Shown piece by piece: positions 24,085 to 32,294 of a DNA stretch of 42,843 nt. Position 1 is the stretch's first letter. The number at the start of each line of letters is the position of its first letter. The translations under genes and the position numbers were made by a program. Source of the stretch: Pseudomonadota bacterium (GTDB taxonomy: Bacteria > Pseudomonadota > Gammaproteobacteria > Burkholderiales > SG8-39); contig JANXRZ010000246.1 of the NCBI GenBank assembly GCA_025352885.1, positions 1 through 42,843 of the forward strand, in the 5' to 3' direction. The notes below the pieces were generated by a model. The model was not told the DNA's origin. It did no database searches and was given only the letters and a program-made list of their open reading frames with translations.

Positions 24085-25436
24085 GCGAGGAGCGCAGCAA
24101 GGTCGGCCGCCCGCGTGCTCGTGTCGAGCATCCCGATGCAGCGCTCGAGCGCCGCCACCTTTTCCGCGCTTCGGGGCACCACCGCGAGGCGCGCGCATTC
24201 GGCAAGTTTCGCCCGCAGTTCTGCCGCCGTCAGCGGCCGCTTGGGATGCCCGCGTGAAAATACGACGCGCTTTTCGAGCGTGCGTCCATCTCGCATGCGC
24301 ACGGCGACGTTTCCCTCGTTCTGCGCATCCACCGCAACGTGGACGCACTTTGAAAATTCGATCACGGCCGGATCGTGAAGGGCTGCTTCCTGCAGGTCCG
24401 CCGCGCCAAACGCTTTGCGGCAGACGGCAGAGGCAATCACGTACTGCATGCTGAACTGCGCATCGACCTGCGGAGAGGTACGCGGCGTGTAGGGATGGTC
24501 GACGAGGCCCGCCGCATGTTTGGTGGCGACCGTCACCGTGATGGCCTCGATCTCGGCGGCCCGGATGCCCTGCTCGCGCACGAGGTCGAGCGTTGCGTCC
24601 AGCGGCTCCTGGCTGTAGCTGCAGCACGGGAAGGCCTTGAGCGCGATGTCAAGCATGCGAAAGTCGCGCCCCAGCCCTTGCGTGAGCTCGCCGGGATCGT
24701 AGTCAGTGCCGTAATGGGTCGGGTACAGCCCATACCGGCCTTCGAGAATATTGTGCGCGCCGGTAGCGCCGTTGCGGGCGAACGCGACCGCCGACACCGC
24801 GGCCTGTGCGCACAATCCCGGCTGGATGCGCTGGATCAACGTGCCGTCGAGCAGGCCCTGGCGGTTGCCGGCCGCCGAGCTGTAGGCGATGCCGAGCGCA
24901 TGCCGCACGTGCGGCGCAAGCAGCCCTGCAATTTTTGCGGCTGCAAGCGTGGCACCAAAAATCCCGAAGAGCGTGGTTGTCAGCCACGGATGAGCGCCGC
25001 GGTTCGTCGCCGCGAGCGTCATCCGGCAGGCAAGCTCGAGGCCTATCACGTGAGCGACGAGAAGTTCGCGGCCCGTGGCCTTTGGCGCCGCCTCAGCGGC
25101 CGCCAGGACGGCGGGTACGACGACGACGTTTGCATGCAGGCCGGTGCCGGCCTGCGTGTCGTCATAGTCCATCGCGTGGGCCATCACGCCATTGGCCAGC
25201 GCCGCAAGCGGCGCGGGCACCTTGAGTCCATGCACGGCGACAGTGCTCTCGGCACTCCCGCCCCATTCGCGCACCTGCCGCACGATCTCCGGCGCGCCGG
25301 GCGCGCCGGAGCCTGCGAGCATTGCGGCAGACGTATTGACCAGATAGCGCTTCGCGGCGTCGATAACCGGGGTCGGCAGGTCCTCGAAGCGGACGCCCTC
25401 CGTCCACTCGAGCCACTCCCCGAGGGGATCGTTCAT
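24081..25436 (-). CDS. MmgE/PrpD-family protein
   Basis: The 451-residue protein of the MmgE/PrpD family (2-methylcitrate dehydratase, immune-responsive gene 1 type) opens with a helical domain including K-R-Y-L-V-N-T-S-A-A-M-L-A-G-S. It has the family hallmark A-M-D-Y-D-D-T-Q-A-G-T-G-L-H, matching the H-x-x-D-Y-D-D-T region, and later K-A-F-P-C-C-S-Y-S-Q. Members dehydrate 2-methylcitrate or decarboxylate cis-aconitate; many paralogues have unknown substrates. ATG 25436 overlaps the flavoprotein stop as ATGA. This coupling suggests a tri- or dicarboxylic intermediate shared with the flavoprotein. Confidence 0.9.
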   Translation of the reverse strand: MNDPLGEWLEWTEGVRFEDLPTPVIDAAKRYLVNTSAAMLAGSGAPGAPEIVRQVREWGGSAESTVAVHGLKVPAPLAALANGVMAHAMDYDDTQAGTGLHANVVVVPAVLAAAEAAPKATGRELLVAHVIGLELACRMTLAATNRGAHPWLTTTLFGIFGATLAAAKIAGLLAPHVRHALGIAYSSAAGNRQGLLDGTLIQRIQPGLCAQAAVSAVAFARNGATGAHNILEGRYGLYPTHYGTDYDPGELTQGLGRDFRMLDIALKAFPCCSYSQEPLDATLDLVREQGIRAAEIEAITVTVATKHAAGLVDHPYTPRTSPQVDAQFSMQYVIASAVCRKAFGAADLQEAALHDPAVIEFSKCVHVAVDAQNEGNVAVRMRDGRTLEKRVVFSRGHPKRPLTAAELRAKLAECARLAVVPRSAEKVAALERCIGMLDTSTRAADLAALLA

Positions 25437-27232
25437 GCGGCCTCTTCTTCCAGGGCCAGGCGTCGGAGCGCTTCGGGCGGCTCGCTGCGCGGAGAGCGGA
25501 GCGTTTCGATCCCGCCGGAGGCGCCTCGTTGTACGACGATATTCATTCGACCAAGCGCGGCATCGGCCTCGGGAAAATCCTCCCGCACATGGGCTCCGCG
25601 CGACTCGCGGCGCTCGAGCGCCGAGCGCACCACGGCTTCGGCCACGGGCAGCAGCGATCGCAAGTCGAGGGACGCTTGCCACGCCGGGTTTGCAGCTGCG
25701 CCGCCCGGCGCCGCGCTGTTCGCCGCCCTTTGGGCGACCGAGCCGATCTTTGCAAGTGCGTCCTTCAATCCGGCTTCCGTGCGCACCAGCGCCGCCGCAT
25801 CCTGCATGACCCGCTGGAGTTCGCGCTGGAGAAGATGGGGATTTTCCCCGCTCGCGCGGGTAAGCGGCGCTCGTGCTTCGTGGTCGGTCCGCGAAATCTG
25901 CTCGGGGTCCGCGTCCGGCCGATCGTCGCTGCCCTTTGCATGGCGAGCCGCCGCGATGCCTGCGCGCTGCCCGAACACGATCAGCTCGGAGATGCCGTTG
26001 CCGTTCAGGCGGTTCGCCCCATGCAGTCCGCCGGCGGTCTCACCCGCAGCAAACAGGCCTTCGATTGTCCCCGCGCAGGTGTCTGGGTCGACGCGAACGC
26101 CCCCCATCATGAAGTGGCAGGTGGGCGCGACTTCCATGACCTGCGTCCCGATGTCCACGTCGGCAAGGTCGAGGAACTGCCGATACATGTGCGGCAACGC
26201 GTTGCGGATGTAGTCCGCAGGGCGGCGTGACGCGATATCCAGGATCACGCCACCGTTCGGCGTGCCGCGCCCAGCGCGGATTTCGCTTTCCATTGCGCGT
26301 GAAACCTCATCTCGCGGGAGGAGCTCGGGCGGTCGACGCCCTTTCGGTTCCGCATACCAGCGGTCCGCTTCTTCGGCCGTTTCGGCGATCTCGTGCCGAT
26401 AGCTCTCGGGCACATAGCGGAACATGAACCGCTCGCCCGAGGTGTTCAGCAGGATCCCGCCGAAGTTCCGGATGCTCTCAGCCACCAGCAATCCGCGCGC
26501 GCTCTCGGGCGCCACCATGCCGGTCGGATGGAACTGCACGAACTCCATGTCGACCAAGTCGGCGCCGGCGCGATGGGCAAGGGCATGGCCATCGCCGGTC
26601 GCATCGTAGAAATTAGAGGTAAAGGCATAAGCCTTCCCAATGCCGCCCGTCGCGAGGACGACTGCCGGCGCGAGCAGCGTGAGCGCCTCGCCGGTGTCCT
26701 TGCGATAGCCGAAGGCACCGCAAATCGCTTTCCCACGCGTAAGCAGTTCCACGATCGTGCACTCGCAGTACAGGTCGACGCCCAGCGCCGACACCTCGCG
26801 CTGCAAGGTGCGCAGCAACTCCAGGCCCGTCCTGTGTCCGAGCCGCGCAAGCCGCGCATTGCGATGACCGCTGCCTTCGGCCATACGCACGTCGCCATCC
26901 GCGGCGCGGTCGAACAACATGCCCCACGTTTCCAGTTCCCGCACGCGCGCCGGCGCCTCCTGGGCCAGGATCTGCGCCATGCGCCACTGGTTGACGTGCC
27001 GCGCGCCTCGCACGGTGTCGGCATAGTGGTCTTCCCACGAATCGCCCCCGTGGCCATCGTGAAGGGTTGCAGCCAGCGCGGCGCCCATGACTGTCTGCGC
27101 CTTGCCGAGCAACGACTTCGACACCACCGCCACCTTGGCGCCCTCAGATGCTGCGGCGAGGGCGGCGCGCAGTCCCGCGCCACCCGCCCCGATGACCACA
27201 ACGTCGTAACGGTGCGGGGTGGGATCAGGCAT
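25433..27232 (-). CDS. Second Sdh1-like flavoprotein, without its own Fe-S or anchor genes
   Basis: The 599-residue protein is paralogous to the flavoprotein at 18055. It has V-V-I-G-A-G-G-A-G-L-R-A-A (12-24), Q-F-H-P-T-G, R-D-E-V-S-R, C-H-F-M-M-G-G-V and G-A-N-R-L-N-G-N-G, so the dicarboxylate-binding residues are kept. The FAD-link segment reads K-A-Q-T-V-M-G-A with Gln at 47 instead of His. It overlaps the upstream binding-protein gene by 8 nt and is followed by MmgE/PrpD. It could share the Fe-S subunit at 17369, use another electron partner, or work as a soluble reductase. The dicarboxylate type is likely; the substrate is not known. Confidence 0.88.
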   Translation of the reverse strand: MPDPTPHRYDVVVIGAGGAGLRAALAAASEGAKVAVVSKSLLGKAQTVMGAALAATLHDGHGGDSWEDHYADTVRGARHVNQWRMAQILAQEAPARVRELETWGMLFDRAADGDVRMAEGSGHRNARLARLGHRTGLELLRTLQREVSALGVDLYCECTIVELLTRGKAICGAFGYRKDTGEALTLLAPAVVLATGGIGKAYAFTSNFYDATGDGHALAHRAGADLVDMEFVQFHPTGMVAPESARGLLVAESIRNFGGILLNTSGERFMFRYVPESYRHEIAETAEEADRWYAEPKGRRPPELLPRDEVSRAMESEIRAGRGTPNGGVILDIASRRPADYIRNALPHMYRQFLDLADVDIGTQVMEVAPTCHFMMGGVRVDPDTCAGTIEGLFAAGETAGGLHGANRLNGNGISELIVFGQRAGIAAARHAKGSDDRPDADPEQISRTDHEARAPLTRASGENPHLLQRELQRVMQDAAALVRTEAGLKDALAKIGSVAQRAANSAAPGGAAANPAWQASLDLRSLLPVAEAVVRSALERRESRGAHVREDFPEADAALGRMNIVVQRGASGGIETLRSPRSEPPEALRRLALEEEAA

Positions 27233-28145
27233 CGTGGAACACCTCTTCCGGGCTCAGCACGCGTCCCGTCAGGCCTTCGGCCGCCAGTGCCGTGCCGAAA
27301 GCTTCGAGCGTAGGTCGATTGGCTTCAATGCCATACGGCCACAGGTCGCCTTTCATCTGGGATCGCGCATCCTCTACATAGGCGGCGAGCCAGGGCAGCG
27401 GATAAGTCGAGACATCGAAGTTATGCAGGCCTTCTTCAGCCGAGGCCTTGGCAGACTCGAAGCGCGCCATCAGCAACCTGAGCGCATCAGGCGAGCGCTC
27501 GGCAAACGCGCGCGTGACGACGATGGTGTGCATGATCGGAAACACGCCCGTGCGCGCGTAGTACGCCTTCTCTTCGGTGCCGAACGCCGGGAACAAGCGG
27601 CGCAAGTGCCCTTGTTCGAATGCAGCCGGCGTGCGGCCCGAGATGAGGCAGTCCAGCTCCCCAGCTTTCGCCATCGCTTCGAGCGCAGCGGCGCTGCCAA
27701 CGATCTTCGGCGACACGGAGGCCGGATGATGCGAGTCCTCGCCCACCAGCCAGTGCATGGACTCGGCCGGCACGTCGTACTGGTTCGCGAACATGGAGCG
27801 CAGCCAGACGGCGGTCGTCATGGCATACCGGAGCACGCCTACTCGCGTGTCGCGAAGGTCGGCGACAGTTTTCAAGGGGCTGGCCGTGGGGACATACAGG
27901 GCGGAATGGCGAAACGCACGGGAGGGAAATACCGGCAGCACTACGAACCTGCGATCGCCCTTGTCGGTAAGGATGTATGCAGTCGCGAGCGACATTTCCG
28001 CTGCGTCCCACGGCGCATCGCTGAGCATTCGGGGGAACACCTTGCCAGGCTCGAGGGCCTCGTAGCGCACCTCGAGCCCGTCGCCGGCATCCTTCCCTAG
28101 CGTGGCAAGGTGCGCATAGCCCCCGGCTGCAACGCTGACGATCAA
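27225..28145 (-). CDS. 4,5-dihydroxyphthalate decarboxylase-like / substrate-binding-fold protein
   Basis: The 306-residue protein has W-D-A-A-E-M-S-L-A-T-A-Y, V-L-P-V-F-P-S-R-A-F-R-H-S-A-L-Y-V and the closing Y-G-I-E-A-N-R-P-T-L-E-A-F. This is the signature of the 4,5-dihydroxyphthalate decarboxylase (Pht5) family, which shares the type II periplasmic-binding-protein fold. No signal peptide is visible, favouring a cytoplasmic enzyme or sensor over a transporter component. The start is TTG 28145, overlapping the TctA stop as TTGA. If it is a decarboxylase, an aromatic dicarboxylate is a plausible substrate of the operon. Confidence 0.75.
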   Translation of the reverse strand: MIVSVAAGGYAHLATLGKDAGDGLEVRYEALEPGKVFPRMLSDAPWDAAEMSLATAYILTDKGDRRFVVLPVFPSRAFRHSALYVPTASPLKTVADLRDTRVGVLRYAMTTAVWLRSMFANQYDVPAESMHWLVGEDSHHPASVSPKIVGSAAALEAMAKAGELDCLISGRTPAAFEQGHLRRLFPAFGTEEKAYYARTGVFPIMHTIVVTRAFAERSPDALRLLMARFESAKASAEEGLHNFDVSTYPLPWLAAYVEDARSQMKGDLWPYGIEANRPTLEAFGTALAAEGLTGRVLSPEEVFHDA

Positions 28146-29656
28146 TCGATTTCGGCGGCAGCCACGATCGCGCGGCGGCGCCGTCCTATGGCGGGGATGG
28201 CCGAGCTCAGGATGAGCAGCAGCCCTGCGGCAAGCAAGACGACCGGGATCGGCCGGGTCACGAAAATGGTGAAGCTGCCATCGCCCAGGAGCAGCGACTG
28301 GCGAAGCGACTGCTCCATGATCGGGCCGATCACGAAGGCGAGCACGAGCACGGCGGGCTCATAGCCATAGCGCTTCATGAGGTAACCGATGACGCCGAAC
28401 ACCGACATCATGTATACGTCGAAGAGGCTGTTGTTCATGCTGTACGAGCCGACGGCGCAGAAGATGAGGATGACCGGGAACAGCACGCGATACGGAATCT
28501 TCAGGACCTGGACCCAAAGCGCGATCATCGGAAGGTTCAGCACGAGCAGCACGATGTTCCCGAGGTACATGCTCGCGATCACGCCCCAGAAAAGCTCCGG
28601 GCGCTCCTTGATGAGCAACGGTCCTGGGGTCACGCCGTGCACCATCAGCGCACCCATGACGACGGCCATGACGATATTGGACGGGATGCCGAAGGTGAGC
28701 AGCGGGACGAACGAACCGACCGACGCCGCGTTATTGGCCGACTCCGGACCGGCGACGCCTTCGATGGCGCCCTTGCCAAAAATCTCCGGCGTCTTCGAAA
28801 CCCGCTTCTCGATTGCATAGGAAGCGAACGACGCAACGATCGCCCCGCCTCCCGGAAGCGATCCGAGCAGGAAGCCGATCACCGTGCCCCGGGTGATCGG
28901 CCCGCCGCTTCGGCGCCAGTCTTCGCGGGAAGGCAGGAGGTCGCGCACGCGCGTCTGCACGAGCACGCGCTCGCTTGGCGAGGCGATGTTCGCGAGCACT
29001 TCCGAGACGCCGAAGAGCCCCATGATCATCGGGCCGATGTCCAGGCCATCCATCAGCGTCGGCGCGCCGAACGTGAAGCGGAAAGTGCCCGACACGACGT
29101 CCTGGCCCACGGTCGAGAGGAGCAGTCCCAGCCCCACCATCACGAACGCCTTAAGCAGCGACCCGGACGCGAGGAACACCACCAGCAGCAGGCCGAGCAG
29201 CATCAGCGCCACATACTCGGGATAGCTGAAGCGCAAAGCGAATTGCGCCAATGGGGCGGCGATCAGCGTGAGTGCCATGACGCTCACGGTCCCTGCGATG
29301 AACGAGCCGAACGCCGCCATGCCGAGCGCCGGTCCGGCGCGGCCCTGGCGCGCCATTTCGTGGCCGTCGAGACACGTGATGACCGAGGCTGCCTCGCCGG
29401 GAATGTTGAGCAGGATCGACGTGGTCGACCCACCGTACATGGCACCGTAATAAATTCCGGCGAACATGATCAGCGCGCCGGTCGGGCCCATCGAATAGGT
29501 CAGGGGCAGCAAAAGGGCCATCGTAGCCACCGGCCCCAGGCCGGGCAGCACACCGACAAGCGTGCCGACGGCCGCGCCAATGAGGCACAGCATGAGGTTG
29601 CCCGGTTGCAGGGCGACCGCGAAGCCCTGCGCCAGCAGCGCGAGTGTGTCACCCAT
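28142..29656 (-). CDS. tctA: Tripartite tricarboxylate transporter large permease (TctA)
   Basis: The 504-residue integral membrane protein has about 10-12 helices. It contains G-A-A-V-G-T-L-V-G-V-L-P-G-L-G-P-V-A-T-M-A near the N-terminus, Y-Y-G-A-M-Y-G-G-S-T-T-S-I-L-L-N-I-P-G-E, and the repeated-half counterpart G-S-L-P-G-G-G-A-I-V-A-S-F. TctA is the main translocation subunit for carboxylates delivered by a Bug protein. tctB lies 3 nt upstream and a Bug gene before that, so the TTT system is complete here. It is the only permease set in the window for four Bug receptors. Confidence 0.95.
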   Translation of the reverse strand: MGDTLALLAQGFAVALQPGNLMLCLIGAAVGTLVGVLPGLGPVATMALLLPLTYSMGPTGALIMFAGIYYGAMYGGSTTSILLNIPGEAASVITCLDGHEMARQGRAGPALGMAAFGSFIAGTVSVMALTLIAAPLAQFALRFSYPEYVALMLLGLLLVVFLASGSLLKAFVMVGLGLLLSTVGQDVVSGTFRFTFGAPTLMDGLDIGPMIMGLFGVSEVLANIASPSERVLVQTRVRDLLPSREDWRRSGGPITRGTVIGFLLGSLPGGGAIVASFASYAIEKRVSKTPEIFGKGAIEGVAGPESANNAASVGSFVPLLTFGIPSNIVMAVVMGALMVHGVTPGPLLIKERPELFWGVIASMYLGNIVLLVLNLPMIALWVQVLKIPYRVLFPVILIFCAVGSYSMNNSLFDVYMMSVFGVIGYLMKRYGYEPAVLVLAFVIGPIMEQSLRQSLLLGDGSFTIFVTRPIPVVLLAAGLLLILSSAIPAIGRRRRAIVAAAEID

Positions 29657-29659
29657 GCC

Positions 29660-30124
29660 TCAGAACCCCACCGGCGAAGGCGGAAAACTCACGCCGAGCA
29701 ATCGAACGAACAGCACCCAGAATCCAGCGGCGCCAAATCCGGCGATCAGCGCGGAGTCCCGCCAGGTCGTCCTCGGATCGAATCGGCTCAGCGCGATCAT
29801 GGTGAGGAAAGTGCTGATCGCGAACCCTATCCACGGGAGCATCGCCGCATAAGCAAGCAGCGCAAACACGCACATGACCGCCTTGGGCCAGTTCGGCACG
29901 GCAATCGGGGTCGGGGCCGCCTCGGCTCGCCAGCCTGCGCGAAGGCGCAGGACCGAGTTGAAGATGATCATGACCGAACAGGCGGTGATCAGGATGCCGC
30001 CCCAGAACGGAAAGAAGCCCGCGCCGGGTTCGGCAAGCGTGCCCAGCCCGAATCCGCGTGCATGCGTCGCAGCGACGGCGCCCAGCACGCCAAAGAGGAG
30101 GCCGCTGACGAGGTCGGCTTTCAA
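29660..30124 (-). CDS. tctB: Tripartite tricarboxylate transporter small permease (TctB)
   Basis: The 154-residue membrane protein has four predicted helices and the TctB pattern G-L-G-T-L-A-E-P-G-A-G-F-F-P-F-W-G-G-I-L, followed by hydrophobic helices with L-P-W-I-G-F-A-I-S-T-F. TctB is the small, poorly conserved partner of TctA. No ATG or GTG lies in a suitable place in this frame after the Bug stop at 30150; TTG 30124 with GAGGCG upstream is the best start. An ATG at 30153 is in another frame and stops after ten codons. Confidence 0.85.
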   Translation of the reverse strand: MKADLVSGLLFGVLGAVAATHARGFGLGTLAEPGAGFFPFWGGILITACSVMIIFNSVLRLRAGWRAEAAPTPIAVPNWPKAVMCVFALLAYAAMLPWIGFAISTFLTMIALSRFDPRTTWRDSALIAGFGAAGFWVLFVRLLGVSFPPSPVGF

Positions 30125-30149
30125 GCTTGGGCGCCTCGCCTGCGCTCGA

Positions 30150-31100
30150 TCATTTTTTCTTGAGTCCCAGCTCGTCCAGCAGCTTGCCGAACGTGTCGTA
30201 GCTTTGGTCGATGGCGCGCCGCGCGTCTCGCGGCCCCAGGTAGGCGATTGGCAGGTTAAGGGACTTCGAGCGCTCGATGACGACAGGATCCTCCAGCGCT
30301 TTGCGGAAGGCTTCGTGGATGACCGACACGATGCGATCCGGCGTGCCTTTGGGCGCAAGGATCACGTTGTAGAAACCGAAACTGATGTCGGCGCCCTGCT
30401 CCTTCAGCGTACGCAGGTCCGGGAAAGTCGGGAGGCGCGTGTCCCGATAGAGCGCAATGCCACGGACGGAATTCGAGGCCATCTTCGGCCCCGCGGCGGC
30501 AATGTCCACGCTGCCGATATCGACGTGCCCCCCTAGCACCGCGGTCATGACGTCACCGTTGCTCTTGTGCGGGATGTAGCCGAACTTCACGCCGAACGCC
30601 TTCTCCACCTGGATGGCCGCGAGGTGGCTGATGGACCCCGACGGGCTGATGCCGACCTTGAGCGCGCCGGGCGGGCTCTTCTTGGCCGAGGCAACGATGT
30701 CGGCCATGGTGTGAAACGGGCTGTTGCCCGGCACGACCAGCAGCGCGGGCACGCTCGTGAATTGCACGACCGGGAGGTAATCGTCCCGTGTGTAGGGGGC
30801 ACCGGGGTTATGCGGCACGGCGGCCAGATTGCCGGTCGAGCCGACGACGAGGTTGTAGCCGTCAGGCGTGCCGGTTACGACCTGGTAGATGGTCGCCGTT
30901 CCGGTCTTATTGACGATGACGATCTTCTGCCCGAGGTGCTTGGATACCGACTCCTCGAGCATGCGAAGCGAAAGGTCCGTACCGCCGCCTGCGGCGAAAG
31001 GAACGTAAATTGTCACAGGCTTGGTGGGGTAATCCTGCGCGCCCGCGCCCGCGCAGGCCAGCAGGAAGATAAGCGAAGCAAGAATCGAAAACGGTTTCAC
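30150..31100 (-). CDS. tctC: Bug/TctC-family solute-binding protein of the TctABC operon
   Basis: The 316-residue exported protein has a signal peptide (about 1-21), Y-P-T-K-P-V-T-I-Y-V-P-F-A-A-G-G-G-T-D, I-P-H-K-S-N-G-D-V-M-T-A-V-L-G-G-H and the ending F-G-K-L-L-D-E-L-G-L-K-K-K. It is the receptor encoded with tctB and tctA, so this is its likely transporter. AAGGAGG is followed 5 nt later by GTG 31100, which I prefer over GTG 31106 that abuts the ribosome site. It closely resembles the Bug proteins at 16425 and 20728. Confidence 0.93.
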   Translation of the reverse strand: MKPFSILASLIFLLACAGAGAQDYPTKPVTIYVPFAAGGGTDLSLRMLEESVSKHLGQKIVIVNKTGTATIYQVVTGTPDGYNLVVGSTGNLAAVPHNPGAPYTRDDYLPVVQFTSVPALLVVPGNSPFHTMADIVASAKKSPPGALKVGISPSGSISHLAAIQVEKAFGVKFGYIPHKSNGDVMTAVLGGHVDIGSVDIAAAGPKMASNSVRGIALYRDTRLPTFPDLRTLKEQGADISFGFYNVILAPKGTPDRIVSVIHEAFRKALEDPVVIERSKSLNLPIAYLGPRDARRAIDQSYDTFGKLLDELGLKKK

Positions 31101-31115
31101 GCACACCTCCTTGTC

Positions 31116-32294
31116 TTATAGGGTCCGCTCGAGACGCCCGGTCAGCAGCATGAGGGCTTCGAGCAGGTAATAGTCGCCCCAAACCAGTTCGTGCCGGGTC
31201 GACATGCCTTGGTTGCGTTGCCAGCAGCCTTCGGTGAGCATGCCGCTCGGCCTCGGATCGCCTTCGTGAGTCGGGACGAGATAGTGTTCCACGAGGGCGC
31301 GAACGGTCAGCCTGCCGGCGTCGGCATAGCGCCGGGCCTGATCGCTCTCAGGCATGAGTCGTGAAAGTTTGAGGAGGGCCGCGGCAGCCATGGCCGTCGC
31401 CGACGTATCCCGTTGCGTCGCAGGAATCGCAGGATCGTCGAAATCCCAGTACGCCACCCGATCGGACGGGACGGCGCCGAGCCACCATTCCGCGGCCTTT
31501 ACTGCGGCGTCTTGAAAAACAGCATCCCGCGTCCAGGTGTAGGCCTGCACAAATCCGACCAGGCCCCAGGATTGCGAGCGCGCCCAGGTACTCGTGTCTT
31601 CCGCAAACCCGCGAGGGCTGTAGCGCCTGATCACGGCGCCGGAGCGCGCATCCACCAGCGCCGCCTGGTACAGGGAACCATTGGGCCGCATGCAAAGTTC
31701 GACGTGACGGGCGACGTGATTCCGCGCGACTGTTGCCAGGGCAGGATTCTTTTCTGCCTCGGCGGCCCACCACAGCAACCCCATGCCGGGCACGCCATCG
31801 ATATTTGTTTCGCCCTCGGCATCGCCAGTGAGCGAACCGCTGTCGTGTCCCAGCGGAATGAAGCCGGGTCCCGGCTTGAACCGCTGGGCCAGTGCGCGGG
31901 CCCCACGCTTGCCGAGTGACGCCGCGGCCGCGTTTTGATGCAGCAGCGCGCCAACCGCTCCGGCGTAATAAAACACCAGGCCGTTGAGCACGTTGTCCCG
32001 TGCGACACGCACTTCGAGCCGGGCAAGCGCCTGTTCGGCGAGCCGGCGGTATTTCGGGTCGCCCGTTGCCTGCAGTGCGAGCCACAGTTGTCCGACCCAG
32101 AACCCGCCGGTCCACCGGCCATCCGGGGCGGTCATCCATGCCCCCGTCTCGGGCGCGGCCGAGAGCGGAAACTCGGCGCCTACCGCTGCCGAGGTCGCAT
32201 CGATGCGACCGAGCATCCGGTCGATTGCACCCGCGAAGAGCGTCGAATCCCGGCCCTTGCCGATGCCGGCATGAAGGTCGGAAGCATTGCCCAT
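31116..32294 (-). CDS. GH88-like (unsaturated glucuronyl hydrolase family) protein
   Basis: The 392-residue protein has the (alpha/alpha)6-barrel pattern of glycoside hydrolase family 88/105: W-T-G-G-F-W-V-G-Q-L-W-L-A-L (61-74), N-I-D-G-V-P-G-M-G-L-L-W-W-A (164-177), and the C-terminal H-E-L-V-W-G-D-Y-Y-L-L-E-A-L. D166 matches the family's acid/base Asp. The other catalytic Asp, normally in an H-D-L-G-F motif, is not seen; the region reads N-V-L-N-G-L-V-F-Y-Y (101-110). No signal peptide is visible. ATG 32294 overlaps the upstream stop by one base (TGATG). A sugar role is odd in this operon, so function is uncertain. Confidence 0.75.
   Translation of the reverse strand: MGNASDLHAGIGKGRDSTLFAGAIDRMLGRIDATSAAVGAEFPLSAAPETGAWMTAPDGRWTGGFWVGQLWLALQATGDPKYRRLAEQALARLEVRVARDNVLNGLVFYYAGAVGALLHQNAAAASLGKRGARALAQRFKPGPGFIPLGHDSGSLTGDAEGETNIDGVPGMGLLWWAAEAEKNPALATVARNHVARHVELCMRPNGSLYQAALVDARSGAVIRRYSPRGFAEDTSTWARSQSWGLVGFVQAYTWTRDAVFQDAAVKAAEWWLGAVPSDRVAYWDFDDPAIPATQRDTSATAMAAAALLKLSRLMPESDQARRYADAGRLTVRALVEHYLVPTHEGDPRPSGMLTEGCWQRNQGMSTRHELVWGDYYLLEALMLLTGRLERTL

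Noticed and set aside
24375..26213. A 612-codon plus-strand open frame opposite MmgE/PrpD and the flavoprotein
   Set aside because: No recognisable domain; antisense to two convincing genes.
28637..30163. A 508-codon plus-strand open frame opposite tctA and tctB
   Set aside because: Charged, repetitive shadow sequence without a fold; the opposite strand carries clear TTT permease genes.
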